Assembly: GCA_947587775.1 (NCBI GenBank)
Contig: CANPYD010000028.1
Location: 1 to 10,554 of the forward strand
From: an uncultured Clostridia bacterium
GTDB taxonomy: Bacteria > Bacillota > Clostridia > Christensenellales > Borkfalkiaceae
Length of the DNA: 10,554 bases
Reading direction: 5' to 3'
Shown here: positions 1 through 6,895 of the stretch, one piece after another
Position numbering within the stretch: position 1 is the stretch's first letter
Layout: every line of letters starts with the position of its first letter
Notes under the pieces: generated by a model
What the model was told of the DNA's origin: nothing
Database searches by the model: none
Seen by the model: the letters and a program-made list of their open reading frames with translations, nothing else
Program-made: the position numbers and the translations under genes

Positions 1-956
1 TTGTTGTGCTTGCCCGAACCGTTCACCCCATCGAAGGGCTTCTCGTGGAGAAGGCAGACGAGGTGATGCTTCTGCGCCGTCTTTTTCATGAGTTCCATGG
101 TGAGCTGGTTGGCGTCCACGGCGACGTTTGCCGACGTAAAGACGGGGGCGAGCTCGTGCTGGGCGGGGGCGACCTCGTTGTGTTTGGACTTCGCAAAGAT
201 CCCGTACCGCCAGAGCGTCTCGTCGAGATCGCGCATATATTCGGAGACGCGGGTCTTGAGAGAGCCGAAATAATGATCGTCCATCTCCTGCCCGCGGGAA
301 GGCGGTGCGCCGAACAGCGTCCTTCCCGTCAAAATAAGATCCTTTCTTTTGAGATACACATCCTCGTCGATGAGAAAGTACTCCTGTTCGGGCCCCACCG
401 TCGTGGAGACCTTTCTGCATTCGACGCCGAACAGCTTCAGAAGGCGCTTTGCTTGCAGGTCGAGCGCGGTCATGGACTTCAGAAGGGGCGCCTTTTTGTC
501 GAGCGTCTCCCCCGTGTAGGAGACAAAGACGGTCGGGATATACAGCGTCCCCTCTTTGACGAAGGCGGGAGAGGTCGGATCCCACGCCGTGTAGCCGCGG
601 GCGGCGCTCGTCGCGCGCATGCCGTCCGAGGGGAAGGAAGAGGCGTCGGGCTCGCCGACGATCAAGCTCTTTCCCGTCAGCTGCATGATGACTTTGTCCC
701 CCGAGGGCTCGATAAAGCTGTCGTGCTTTTCCGCAGTGAGATTGGTGAGCGGCTGGAACCAGTGGGTGTAATGGGTCGCCCCCTTTTTCACCGCCCAGTC
801 CTTCATGGCGTTGGCGACGGCGCCCGCGATGGAAGTATCCAAGGGTTCGCCCTCGTCGACCGTCTTCCGCAAAGACTTATACACTTCCTTCGGCAGGGAG
901 TTTTTCATCACTTCGTCGTTGAATACGTTTTCACCGAAGAATTCTGTCACGCTCAT
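1..956 (-). CDS. glnN: Glutamine synthetase type III, N-terminal part (runs off window)
   Basis: ATP-dependent ligation of ammonia to glutamate, the main ammonium-assimilation step; a cytoplasmic homo-oligomer. Reading back from the ATG at 956-954 gives 318 uninterrupted codons with type III features: THYTHWFQPLT followed by AEKHDSF near residues 60-80, FPSDGMRATSAARGYTAWDP near 110-130, the catalytic-site segment GPEQEYFLID, LFGAPPSRGQEMDDHYFG, HNEVAPAQHELAPVF, and VNGSGKHNN at the window edge. Type III enzymes are about 700 residues, so more than half lies outside the window. The start is supported by GAGAGGTG five bases upstream and by a consensus promoter. The gene follows sigK on the same strand after a 112-bp gap and appears to be a separate transcription unit. 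The family is certain; only the C-terminus is unseen. Confidence 0.96.
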   Translation of the reverse strand, partial: MSVTEFFGENVFNDEVMKNSLPKEVYKSLRKTVDEGEPLDTSIAGAVANAMKDWAVKKGATHYTHWFQPLTNLTAEKHDSFIEPSGDKVIMQLTGKSLIVGEPDASSFPSDGMRATSAARGYTAWDPTSPAFVKEGTLYIPTVFVSYTGETLDKKAPLLKSMTALDLQAKRLLKLFGVECRKVSTTVGPEQEYFLIDEDVYLKRKDLILTGRTLFGAPPSRGQEMDDHYFGSLKTRVSEYMRDLDETLWRYGIFAKSKHNEVAPAQHELAPVFTSANVAVDANQLTMELMKKTAQKHHLVCLLHEKPFDGVNGSGKHN

Positions 957-983
957 ATGCGCACCTCTCGTGTGTTTTTGTTC

Positions 984-1012
984 ATTATATGATTTTTCTT
1001 CCGTGAAGTCAA
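984..1012 (-). promoter_or_regulatory. Sigma-A-type promoter of glnN
   Basis: On the minus strand TTGACT (1012-1007) is followed by a 17-bp spacer and a perfect TATAAT (989-984). Transcription should start near 977, giving a leader of about 20 nt that carries the GAGAGGTG ribosome binding site (969-962). No long leader or riboswitch fits in this space. The promoter makes glnN independent of sigK; no clear intrinsic terminator is visible between the two genes. Confidence 0.85.
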
Positions 1013-1068
1013 ATGTTTGATCGAAGGAGACGGAGCATTCGAAAAGCAAGTTCCCGATGTCCCCCAAA

Positions 1069-1770
1069 TCATTCGCTCAAAAAATCTTCCCGCTTCAATC
1101 CCGCGCGCAGTTTTTCGAGGGCGCGCTTCTCGATCCGCGAGACATAGGAGCGCGAGATCCTGAGCTTCAACGCCACTTCCCGCTGGGCGAGCGGCGCTTC
1201 CCCCGTGAGCGCATAGCGCATGCACACGATCTGCATTTCCCGTTCCGAAAGCAGTTCCCTGATGGCGGAGAGGAATTTTTCCTGCATAATGCTGCGCTCG
1301 ACGCTCCCGAAGATCTTATCTTCCTTCTCAAAGAGAAGATCCATGAGCGTGAGCTCGTTGCCGTCCTTGTCCGTGCCGACGGGATCGGACAGGGACATAT
1401 TGCCCCGATGTTTTTTGCCTGCGCGGATGAGCATCAGGATCTCGTTCTCGATACAGCGCGCCGTATAGGTCGCAAGGCGGGTGCCGTGCCCGGGCTCATA
1501 GGTGTTGATCGCCTTGATGAGCCCGATGGAGCCCACGGAGATCATGTCGTCCGTCTCCGCCGCCCCCGTATATTTCTTGACGATGTGCGCCACCAGCCGC
1601 ATGTTGTGCTTGACGAGCATATCCTTCGCATGCTTATCTCCCTGCCGCGCCAAGGCGAGATACTTCTCTTCGTCCTCTTTGGAGAGAGGCTTGGGGTAAG
1701 AGCTTCCGTCCGAGACGCCGCCCGTAAAAAAGAAAAGCCGTCCGAGGACGGCATAAAAAAGTTCCAGCAT
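1069..1770 (-). CDS. sigK: Sporulation RNA polymerase sigma factor SigK (pro-sigma-K type)
   Basis: Late mother-cell sigma factor that directs coat and cortex gene transcription in endospore formers. The 233-residue product (B. subtilis 241) has a hydrophobic N-terminus, MLELFYAVLGRLFFF, followed by YPKPLSKEDEEKYL, matching the membrane-anchoring pro-sequence and cleavage region of pro-sigma-K. Region 2 reads HNMRLVAHIVKKY...DDMISVGSIGLIKAIN...LATYTARCIENEILM; region 4 ends in the helix-turn-helix ISRSYVSRIEKRALEKL. I chose the ATG at 1770-1768 because GAGAGGTGG lies just upstream; an in-frame ATG at 1788 has no ribosome binding site and falls in a hairpin loop. The gene is intact, with no skin-type insertion. 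The retained pro-sequence implies proteolytic activation by a SpoIVFB-like protease encoded elsewhere. SigE is the closest alternative but fits the N-terminus less well. Confidence 0.93.
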   Translation of the reverse strand: MLELFYAVLGRLFFFTGGVSDGSSYPKPLSKEDEEKYLALARQGDKHAKDMLVKHNMRLVAHIVKKYTGAAETDDMISVGSIGLIKAINTYEPGHGTRLATYTARCIENEILMLIRAGKKHRGNMSLSDPVGTDKDGNELTLMDLLFEKEDKIFGSVERSIMQEKFLSAIRELLSEREMQIVCMRYALTGEAPLAQREVALKLRISRSYVSRIEKRALEKLRAGLKREDFLSE

Positions 1771-1776
1771 GTTCCA

Positions 1777-1803
1777 CCTCTCTTCCATTGTATGAAAGAG
1801 AGG
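1777..1803 (-). promoter_or_regulatory. Hairpin occluding the sigK ribosome binding site
   Basis: In minus-strand RNA, CCTCTCTTTC (1803-1794) pairs with GGAAGAGAGG (1786-1777) around the 7-nt loop AUACAAU: ten pairs with one U-G wobble, plus an A-U pair from the next bases outward. The 3' arm contains GAGAGG, the core of the sigK ribosome binding site. No T-run follows, so this is not an intrinsic terminator. It would form only in transcripts entering from the GH51 gene upstream. Confidence 0.7.
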
Positions 1804-1816
1804 TTTTGTCCTATGC
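1787..1816 (-). promoter_or_regulatory. Probable sigma-E (or sigma-K)-dependent promoter of sigK
   Basis: CATACAAT (1794-1787) matches the sigma-E/sigma-K -10 consensus CATACAnT. Fifteen bases upstream, GCATAGG (1816-1810) matches the sigma-E -35 KMATATT at five of seven positions. In B. subtilis sigK is transcribed by sigma-E and then sigma-K holoenzymes, so a promoter of this class is expected here. The predicted start near 1780 leaves a leader of only about ten nucleotides, beginning at or inside the ribosome binding site. No sigma-A promoter was seen in the 51-bp gap. Confidence 0.6.
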
Positions 1817-1821
1817 CTCGA

Positions 1822-4278
1822 TCACTTGGTATGGATGCGCACGCAGGTCACACTCGAGCGGGTGAGGGAGAGTCCGATCACGCCGTCCGTAAATCCGCCG
1901 ATCGAAGAAGTTCTGGGAAGAACGGGCGTATCCTCGAGCGTATTCACATCCTTTCTGTCCGCCGAGAGCCGCGTAACATCCGCGATCCCCGAAATCTCCG
2001 CGTCGCCGAGGTCGATATTGAGCCGTACGGTCGTCTCCGCGGCGTTGACGATCTTGACAATGATATCTCCCGTCGCCTCGTCGAGACTGGTTACATAGTA
2101 GAGCTTGTCTACATTGACGCTCTTCTCTGAGCCCGAAATTTTCACCGTCGAAGCATATCCGTCCGCGTACTTGAGGGAAGCGTCGAGCTTCTTGGAGCCC
2201 GTATTCTGCATAAAGAGCTGCTGGACGTAGTAATTTGCCGTACGGACGAGCTAAGTGTTCGTGAAGAGCATCATATCGACGCCCCAATGGCGGTACTGCG
2301 GGTCAACGGGCGCAAACATGGGCGCATAGGCGGCGAGCCTGACGATATCGCCGTTCCGCTCGAAGCCCGTCATCGCGGCGGCTTCGCTGAGCGCCGAGAA
2401 CCAGTTATTCGTCTCGTAGAGGGTGTTGAAGTTCCCCGATTCCTTGAAATTGTTGTTGGCGGAGTATTCCCCGACAAAGACTTCATAGCGGTCGTTCCCC
2501 TCGCGGACGTAGTGATCATACATCTTGGTGTGAAGGAGAAAATCGACGGGGCTGTTGTAGTAATGCTGATCGTGGATCCCGTATTCGGAGAGCGCCGTGA
2601 TCTTGCCCTTGTTCCGATAGGCGATCGCGGCGTCCTTTGCGACGCCCGACGTGCGGGGCTGACCCGTCGCGAAGTCGATCGAGCCCTCGCAGTGGATGAG
2701 CTGTTGATGATTCCCGACGATGAGCTGCACGCCGTACTTTTTGCATGCCGCCATGAACGCCTTGTCCTCGAGGAATTTCTCGTAGTAGCTCTCATAGTAG
2801 TCGGACTGCGCCGTACCCGCATCCCACTGTTCGTTGCCGATGCCGATGTAGTTCATCTCGAAGGGAGCTTCGTGCCCCATCGCGGCGCGGACGGAGCCCC
2901 ACTCCGTGTTCTTGTCCCCCTTGGCGAACTCGATGAGATCGGCGGCGTCCCGGATGTAATCCGCGACATAGTTGCCGTGTCTGCCCGCGAGCGGCGCACC
3001 GGGGTACGCCTGCCCCTGACAGCTCAACCCGCAATTGACGACGGGAAGCGCGGACGCCCCGAGCGATTCGCAGAGCAAAAAGTATTCATAGAAGCCGATC
3101 CCGTACTCCATCTGATAGTACTGCGTCCCGTTGTTTTCCCAGAGGTCGGTATTGATCTTGCGGGTGACCGCCTCGCCGTACGTCGTGACCTCTTCCGCCG
3201 CTTTCCCGTCCTCGGTATTCAGGAGATAGGTGAACGCGGGAACGGTGTCCTCGCCGCTTTGATTCCCGCTCGCGACGGCGCCGATCGAATTTTTCCAGTC
3301 GTATGCCTGTTCGAGATTTTCGCCCTCAATGATGCACCCGCCGGGGAAGCGGACAAACTTGGGAGAAAGCTCCTTCACGGCGTCATATAAGTAATTTTTG
3401 ATGCCGACGGTGGAATCCGTCGTCTCAAAGGAGACCCCGTCCAGCCCCACCGTCCCCGCTTGCGAGAAGGTGAGACGGAGCTTGAGCCCCTCCGACGCCG
3501 TGCCCGACGCCTTCACTCTGCGGACATATTTGACCCATCCGCCGCCCTCTTCGAGAAGGACGCTCCCGGCGGCGTAGTCCTGCGTGCCGTCCGTCACGGA
3601 AAAGGACATCTCCGTGACGCCCTCCGCCCTGATATATGCGGAGAAGATGTATTCCGCCCCCTCCTGCACCGCCATGGGAACGGGCACATAGCCGCTGTTT
3701 TCGACGTATCCGCCCGCCTGCGCCTCGACAAGCGCATAGGATGCGACGCTGTTTGTGCCGTTGTAGTCGCGAAAATCGTCGCCGAGAAGGCTATTCTCCG
3801 TTGTGACGGTGAGCGTCGCCTTTTCCGCCTTCCAGCCGTAATTCCTGCCGCCGTAGCGGGAAGAGAATTACCCGTTGACGACGAGATTATCGTCGAGCGC
3901 CTGCGAGGCGAAGTTGATATCTTCGAGAAAGACGCCGAAGAGCTCGCTTGAGATCTCGGCATTCTGTTCGGGAACGCCGCCGACGGTGAGCGTCGCCTGT
4001 GCGTTGTCGAACGCGGGCGCCTCTCTGTCGTATTCTGGCTGAGAGGGCTCTTCTTCCTGTCCGCCCTGTCCGCCTTGTTCTCCTTGTTCGCCTTGTTCTC
4101 CTTGTTCGCCGCTGCCCGAACCCTGTTCGCCTTGTTCGCCTTGCTCGCCATTGCCCGAATTCTGTTCGTTTTGATCGCCGCTCGGGCTTTTCCCCGTCTC
4201 GGAGCCGCAAGCCGCCGTGCCGAGAAGCATCGCCGTCCCGAGGAGCCCCGCCATCAGAAGATGAAAGATCCGTTTCAT
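1822..4278 (-). pseudogene. GH51 alpha-L-arabinofuranosidase lipoprotein with two in-frame stops
   Basis: One reading frame of 818 codons encodes a surface-anchored glycoside hydrolase that would release L-arabinofuranose from arabinan or arabinoxylan. Parts in order: signal peptide and lipoprotein cysteine (TAAC, Cys24); a Gly-Glu-Gln repeat linker (about 44-76); the start of the catalytic module (SSELFGVFLEDINF); a jelly-roll-like insert (about 135-285); FVRFPGGC (308-315); acid/base Glu483 in IGNEQW; nucleophile Glu604 in VFVGEYSANN; and a C-terminal beta domain to 818. TAA replaces codon 137 (3870-3868, after NLVVNG) and TAG replaces codon 676 (2253-2251, after MLFTNT). Both sit in otherwise homologous sequence and neither is accompanied by a frameshift. 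Promoter, ribosome binding site and both catalytic residues are intact. Recent nonsense decay is the simplest reading; sequencing error or readthrough is less likely. Confidence 0.85.
4074..4150 (-). repeat. Imperfect 9-bp tandem repeats encoding the Gly-Glu-Gln linker
   Basis: Repeated units of the form GGMGAACAA (M = A or C) in the GH51 gene encode the run GEQGEQ...GSGSGEQGEQ between the lipoprotein anchor and the catalytic module. Unit length is a multiple of three, so slippage would change linker length without shifting frame. Such a linker would hold the enzyme away from the membrane through the cell wall. Confidence 0.75.
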
Positions 4279-4299
4279 AAGTTACCCCCTTTGGGGCGA

Positions 4300-4328
4300 A
4301 TTATATCACCGAAAAAACCCTTTGTCAA
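4300..4328 (-). promoter_or_regulatory. Consensus sigma-A promoter of the GH51 gene
   Basis: Minus strand: perfect TTGACA (4328-4323), 17-bp spacer, perfect TATAAT (4305-4300). The leader is short, and the ribosome binding site AAAGGGGGT lies about five bases before the ATG at 4278. CCCC-AAA-GGGG in this leader could form a 4-bp hairpin covering the site. A full-consensus promoter in front of a gene with two stops suggests the gene decayed recently. Confidence 0.88.
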
Positions 4329-4369
4329 ATATTTTCCGTTTTTCTGCTCCGTTTTTTCTTGCGGCAAAG

Positions 4370-6463
4370 TCAGGAAAGTCTGCGACGCATGCGCATGGAG
4401 TTGAGCACGGCGAGCAGCATCACGCCGACGTCGCCGAACACCGCCGCCCAGATGGGAAGGGCAAACGCGCCCGTCGCCGTCGCGGCGAGAGAGACGGCCA
4501 TGAGCGCAATTTTGACCGCGATCGAGAAGACGATGTTCTCCGCAACGATCTTGCGCGTCTTTTTGGCGCCCCGTACCGCCTTGGGCAGAGCGGAGAGGTC
4601 GTCGCCCGCGAGGACGAAATCGCTCGCCTCGATCGCCGCGTCGCTCCCGAGTCCCCCCATCGCCGCAGAGACGTCGCTCATCGCCATGACGGGCGTATCG
4701 TTGATGCCGTCTCCGACGTAGAGGAGGGTCCCCTCTTGTTTCAGCTCTCCCGCACGGAGCGGCTTTTCGTCGGGAAGCAGCCGCGCGCAGACCTCGTCCA
4801 CGGGCAACCCTTTGAGCGTCTCCGCGGCGCGTTCCGCCGTATCGCCCGTCAGAACCGCGATCTTCTTCACCCCCGTCTTTTTGAGGGAAGAGAGGGCCTC
4901 CGCCGCCCCGGGGCGCACCATGTCCGAGATCCCGATCTTTCCGAGCAAGACGCCGTTTTCCGCAACGTAGACGGTTACCATGTCCGAAATGCTCTCCTCT
5001 ACCTCCACCCCATGTCCGCGCAGAAGCCGCGAAGAGCCGACGAGGACATGGTTGCCTCCGATCTCGCATGCGATCCCCATGCCCGCGATCTCCTCGACGT
5101 GTTCCGCGACATACGGGGTATCGATGGTTGCGAACGCCTGCGCGAGGGGATGGGAAGAATTTTTTTCGGCGGCGGCGGCATAGAGGAGAACGTTCTCCCC
5201 GCCTTCCGCGCTTGCGACCGAGAATTTCCCCTCGGTGAGCGTCCCCGTCTTATCGAAGGCGGCGACCTTCACCGCCGCGAGCTTATCCAGCCAGACCGCT
5301 CCCTTCGTCAGAACGCCGACGCGGGCGAGCGCGCCCACGCCCGAAAAATAGGTGAGCGGCACCGAGATGATGAGGGCACAGGGACAGGAAATGACGAGAA
5401 ATTCGATCGCGGGCACCAGCCATTCCGCAAAATTGAAATTTTGGAAGAGGGGCGGGATCACGGCAATCAGCACGGCGAGAAGCACGACGACGGGCGTATA
5501 GATCCGCGCAAACTTTGTGATGAACTTTTCGGGTTTCGCCTTGGAAGCGGAAGAATTTTCGACGAGTTCCAGAACCTTTGCGACCGCGCTCTCCGTATAG
5601 GGGCGAAGGACGCGCGCCGAAAAGGCGTTCCCCTCGTTGACGCACCCCGCAAGGAGTTCGTCGCCCGCCTTGACCTCTCTTAAATAGCTCTCCCCCGTAA
5701 GGGATTTCGTGTCGAGTTCGCTCTCCCCCTCCGTCATGATGCAGTCCACGGGCACTTTGTCGCCGCGGCGGATGAGAATGAGATCGCCCGCTTCGAGCGC
5801 TTCGGGCTCCACCTCTTCCTGTCCGCCGTCGGTGAGGCGGATCGCGCTGTCGCTCTTCATCTCCATGAGGCGTTTGATCGCCCCACGCGAGGAGCCGACC
5901 GCGACCGATTGCAAGAGCTCCCCGATCTGATAGAGCAGGACGACCGCCGCCGCTTCCATATACTCCCCGATCGCGATCGCCCCGACCGCCGCGACGAGCA
6001 TCAGGAGATTCTCGTCGAGGAGCACGGAAGGATGAAACCCGCCCTTGAAGGCGCGCACGGCATTTTTCCCCGCGTTAAAGCCGACTTCCCAGCCCGCGGC
6101 AAGGAAGGATGCGATCCAGAAACTCACGCGGAGGCAAAAAACCAAGCGGCCATCGCCGCCGAAAATCGTGAGGATGAGCCCCGCGACAAAGAATGCCGCC
6201 GAGATCGCGATGGAGAGGATCTCTTTGAGACGGCTCTCCCGTTTTTCGGGCGCATTCCCGTCCACGATCTCCACTTCCTCGAAGCCCGCAATGACGCCGA
6301 TCGCCTTTTCAAGCGCCTCCGCACTCTCATAGGAGAGCGACACGCGCTGGTTGATGAAATCCGCCGTTGCGGCGTTCACCCCCTCGATCTCTTGGAGCTC
6401 TTCGGAAAGTTCCGCCGCGCATGCTGCGCAGTCTAAATTCTTGATTTTGATGACTTTTTCCAT
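4370..6463 (-). CDS. cadA: P1B-type ATPase exporting Zn(II)/Cd(II)/Pb(II)
   Basis: Membrane pump that uses ATP to expel divalent soft-metal ions. The 697 residues contain: an N-terminal heavy-metal-associated domain with the ligand pair Cys12/Cys15 (LDCAAC); membrane helices from about 80 on; actuator-loop TGES (256-259); the transport-site helix SCPCALI (Cys360, Cys362); phosphorylation site DKTGTLT (Asp404); nucleotide-domain SSHPLA (His438-Pro439); and hinge GDGIND (584-589). Lys651 and Asp678 (VFGDVGVMLL) in the last helices are marks of the P1B-2 (ZntA/CadA) group rather than the copper pumps. The gene starts nine bases after arsR, and its GAGGG ribosome binding site overlaps the arsR stop, so the two are translationally coupled and metal-induced together. 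The exact metal cannot be read from the sequence; zntA would be an equally good name. Confidence 0.94.
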   Translation of the reverse strand: MEKVIKIKNLDCAACAAELSEELQEIEGVNAATADFINQRVSLSYESAEALEKAIGVIAGFEEVEIVDGNAPEKRESRLKEILSIAISAAFFVAGLILTIFGGDGRLVFCLRVSFWIASFLAAGWEVGFNAGKNAVRAFKGGFHPSVLLDENLLMLVAAVGAIAIGEYMEAAAVVLLYQIGELLQSVAVGSSRGAIKRLMEMKSDSAIRLTDGGQEEVEPEALEAGDLILIRRGDKVPVDCIMTEGESELDTKSLTGESYLREVKAGDELLAGCVNEGNAFSARVLRPYTESAVAKVLELVENSSASKAKPEKFITKFARIYTPVVVLLAVLIAVIPPLFQNFNFAEWLVPAIEFLVISCPCALIISVPLTYFSGVGALARVGVLTKGAVWLDKLAAVKVAAFDKTGTLTEGKFSVASAEGGENVLLYAAAAEKNSSHPLAQAFATIDTPYVAEHVEEIAGMGIACEIGGNHVLVGSSRLLRGHGVEVEESISDMVTVYVAENGVLLGKIGISDMVRPGAAEALSSLKKTGVKKIAVLTGDTAERAAETLKGLPVDEVCARLLPDEKPLRAGELKQEGTLLYVGDGINDTPVMAMSDVSAAMGGLGSDAAIEASDFVLAGDDLSALPKAVRGAKKTRKIVAENIVFSIAVKIALMAVSLAATATGAFALPIWAAVFGDVGVMLLAVLNSMRMRRRLS

Positions 6464-6472
6464 AAAATTCCC

Positions 6473-6823
6473 TCAGATGTGGCAATGCAAATGTGCGCAG
6501 GCGAGCTCGAGAACGGCGAGAATGTGCTCATCGTCGAGGGAATAAAGGATATTCTGCCCCTCCCTTCTCGACTTGACGACGCCGTTCGCCTTGAGGATCC
6601 TGAGCTGGTGCGAGACCGCGCTCTGCGTGCCCCCAACCGCCCCGACGATGTGCAAAACGCACATTTCTCCGTGCCGCAGGGCAAACAAAATCTTGAGGCG
6701 GCAGGGCTCGGAGATCGCCTTGAAGGACGCGGCGACCCGCATGACGTCCTCTTCCTTCGGCATGCTCCTCTTCGCCCGCTCCGCTGCTTGCAGATGTTCT
6801 TCTTCATGATTGCAGATTGTCAT
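6473..6823 (-). CDS. ArsR/SmtB-family metal-sensing repressor
   Basis: Winged-helix repressor, 116 residues, expected to release DNA when it binds metal and so switch on itself and the pump downstream. The recognition helix region is TQSAVSHQLRILKANGVV (66-83). Candidate ligands fall in two places. The C-terminal alpha-5 site has Asp98, His100, His111, matching D-x-H-x10-H, with Cys114 where SmtB/CzrA normally has Glu or His, inside a His/Cys-rich tail HLHCHI. The N-terminus (Cys4, His6, His10) together with Cys55 resembles the alpha-3N site of CadC, although the second Cys of the ELCVC motif is Leu here (EMCVLH). The ATG at 6823-6821 was chosen over one at 6859 because GGAG lies seven bases upstream and the upstream codons fall in the operator. 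It heads the operon with the P1B ATPase. Confidence 0.92.
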   Translation of the reverse strand: MTICNHEEEHLQAAERAKRSMPKEEDVMRVAASFKAISEPCRLKILFALRHGEMCVLHIVGAVGGTQSAVSHQLRILKANGVVKSRREGQNILYSLDDEHILAVLELACAHLHCHI

Positions 6824-6838
6824 ATTTGCTCCTATATC

Positions 6839-6864
6839 AATATATGAATAACTGTTCATATATT
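6839..6864 (-). promoter_or_regulatory. 12-2-12 SmtB/CzrA-type operator
   Basis: A 26-bp inverted repeat with 12-bp arms, a 2-bp centre and one mismatched pair. On the minus strand the core reads ATGAACAGTTATTCA, which I recognise as the core of the cyanobacterial smt operator. It sits between the promoter -10 box, which it overlaps, and the arsR ribosome binding site. A bound ArsR dimer would therefore block polymerase; metal binding should relieve this. Confidence 0.9.
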
Positions 6865-6888
6865 ACCACAACAAAAAAACGCTGTCAA
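6860..6888 (-). promoter_or_regulatory. Promoter of the arsR-ATPase operon
   Basis: Minus strand: perfect TTGACA (6888-6883), 17-bp spacer, TAATAT (6865-6860, four of six matches to TATAAT). The -35 box overlaps the stop codon of the upstream pseudouridine synthase gene and forms the loop of its terminator hairpin. Five of the six -10 bases lie inside the operator. Confidence 0.75.
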
Positions 6889-6895
6889 GCGTTTT
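6873..6895 (-). terminator. Weak intrinsic terminator of the feoAB-rluA-family unit
   Basis: Minus-strand RNA: AAAACGC (6895-6889), loop UUGACA, GCGUUUU (6882-6876), then three more U residues (6875-6873). The stem is a perfect 7 bp but has only three G-C pairs, so efficiency may be moderate. It starts within the last codons of the pseudouridine synthase gene. Confidence 0.6.

Noticed and set aside
6..992. 328-codon open frame on the plus strand
   Set aside because: It lies antisense to an unmistakable glutamine synthetase III frame; its protein resembles no family I recognise and it has no ribosome binding site. Long antisense frames are expected in GC-rich coding DNA.
1771..1788. Upstream ATG for sigK at 1788
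   Set aside because: No ribosome binding site, and it lies in the hairpin loop and -10 element; the ATG at 1770 has GAGAGGTGG and gives a normal pro-sequence.
1057..3390. Plus-strand open frames of 357 and 367 codons (1057-2130 and 2287-3390)
   Set aside because: Antisense to sigK and the GH51 gene, with composition typical of reverse-frame translation.
1822..4278. Stop-codon reassignment of TAA/TAG to a sense codon
   Set aside because: No other gene in the window has an internal TAA or TAG, and TAA ends the DUF378 gene just before a terminator.
4322..5683. 453-codon open frame on the plus strand
   Set aside because: Antisense to the P1B ATPase; highly charged, low-information composition and no ribosome binding site. 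Mirror image of a real gene.
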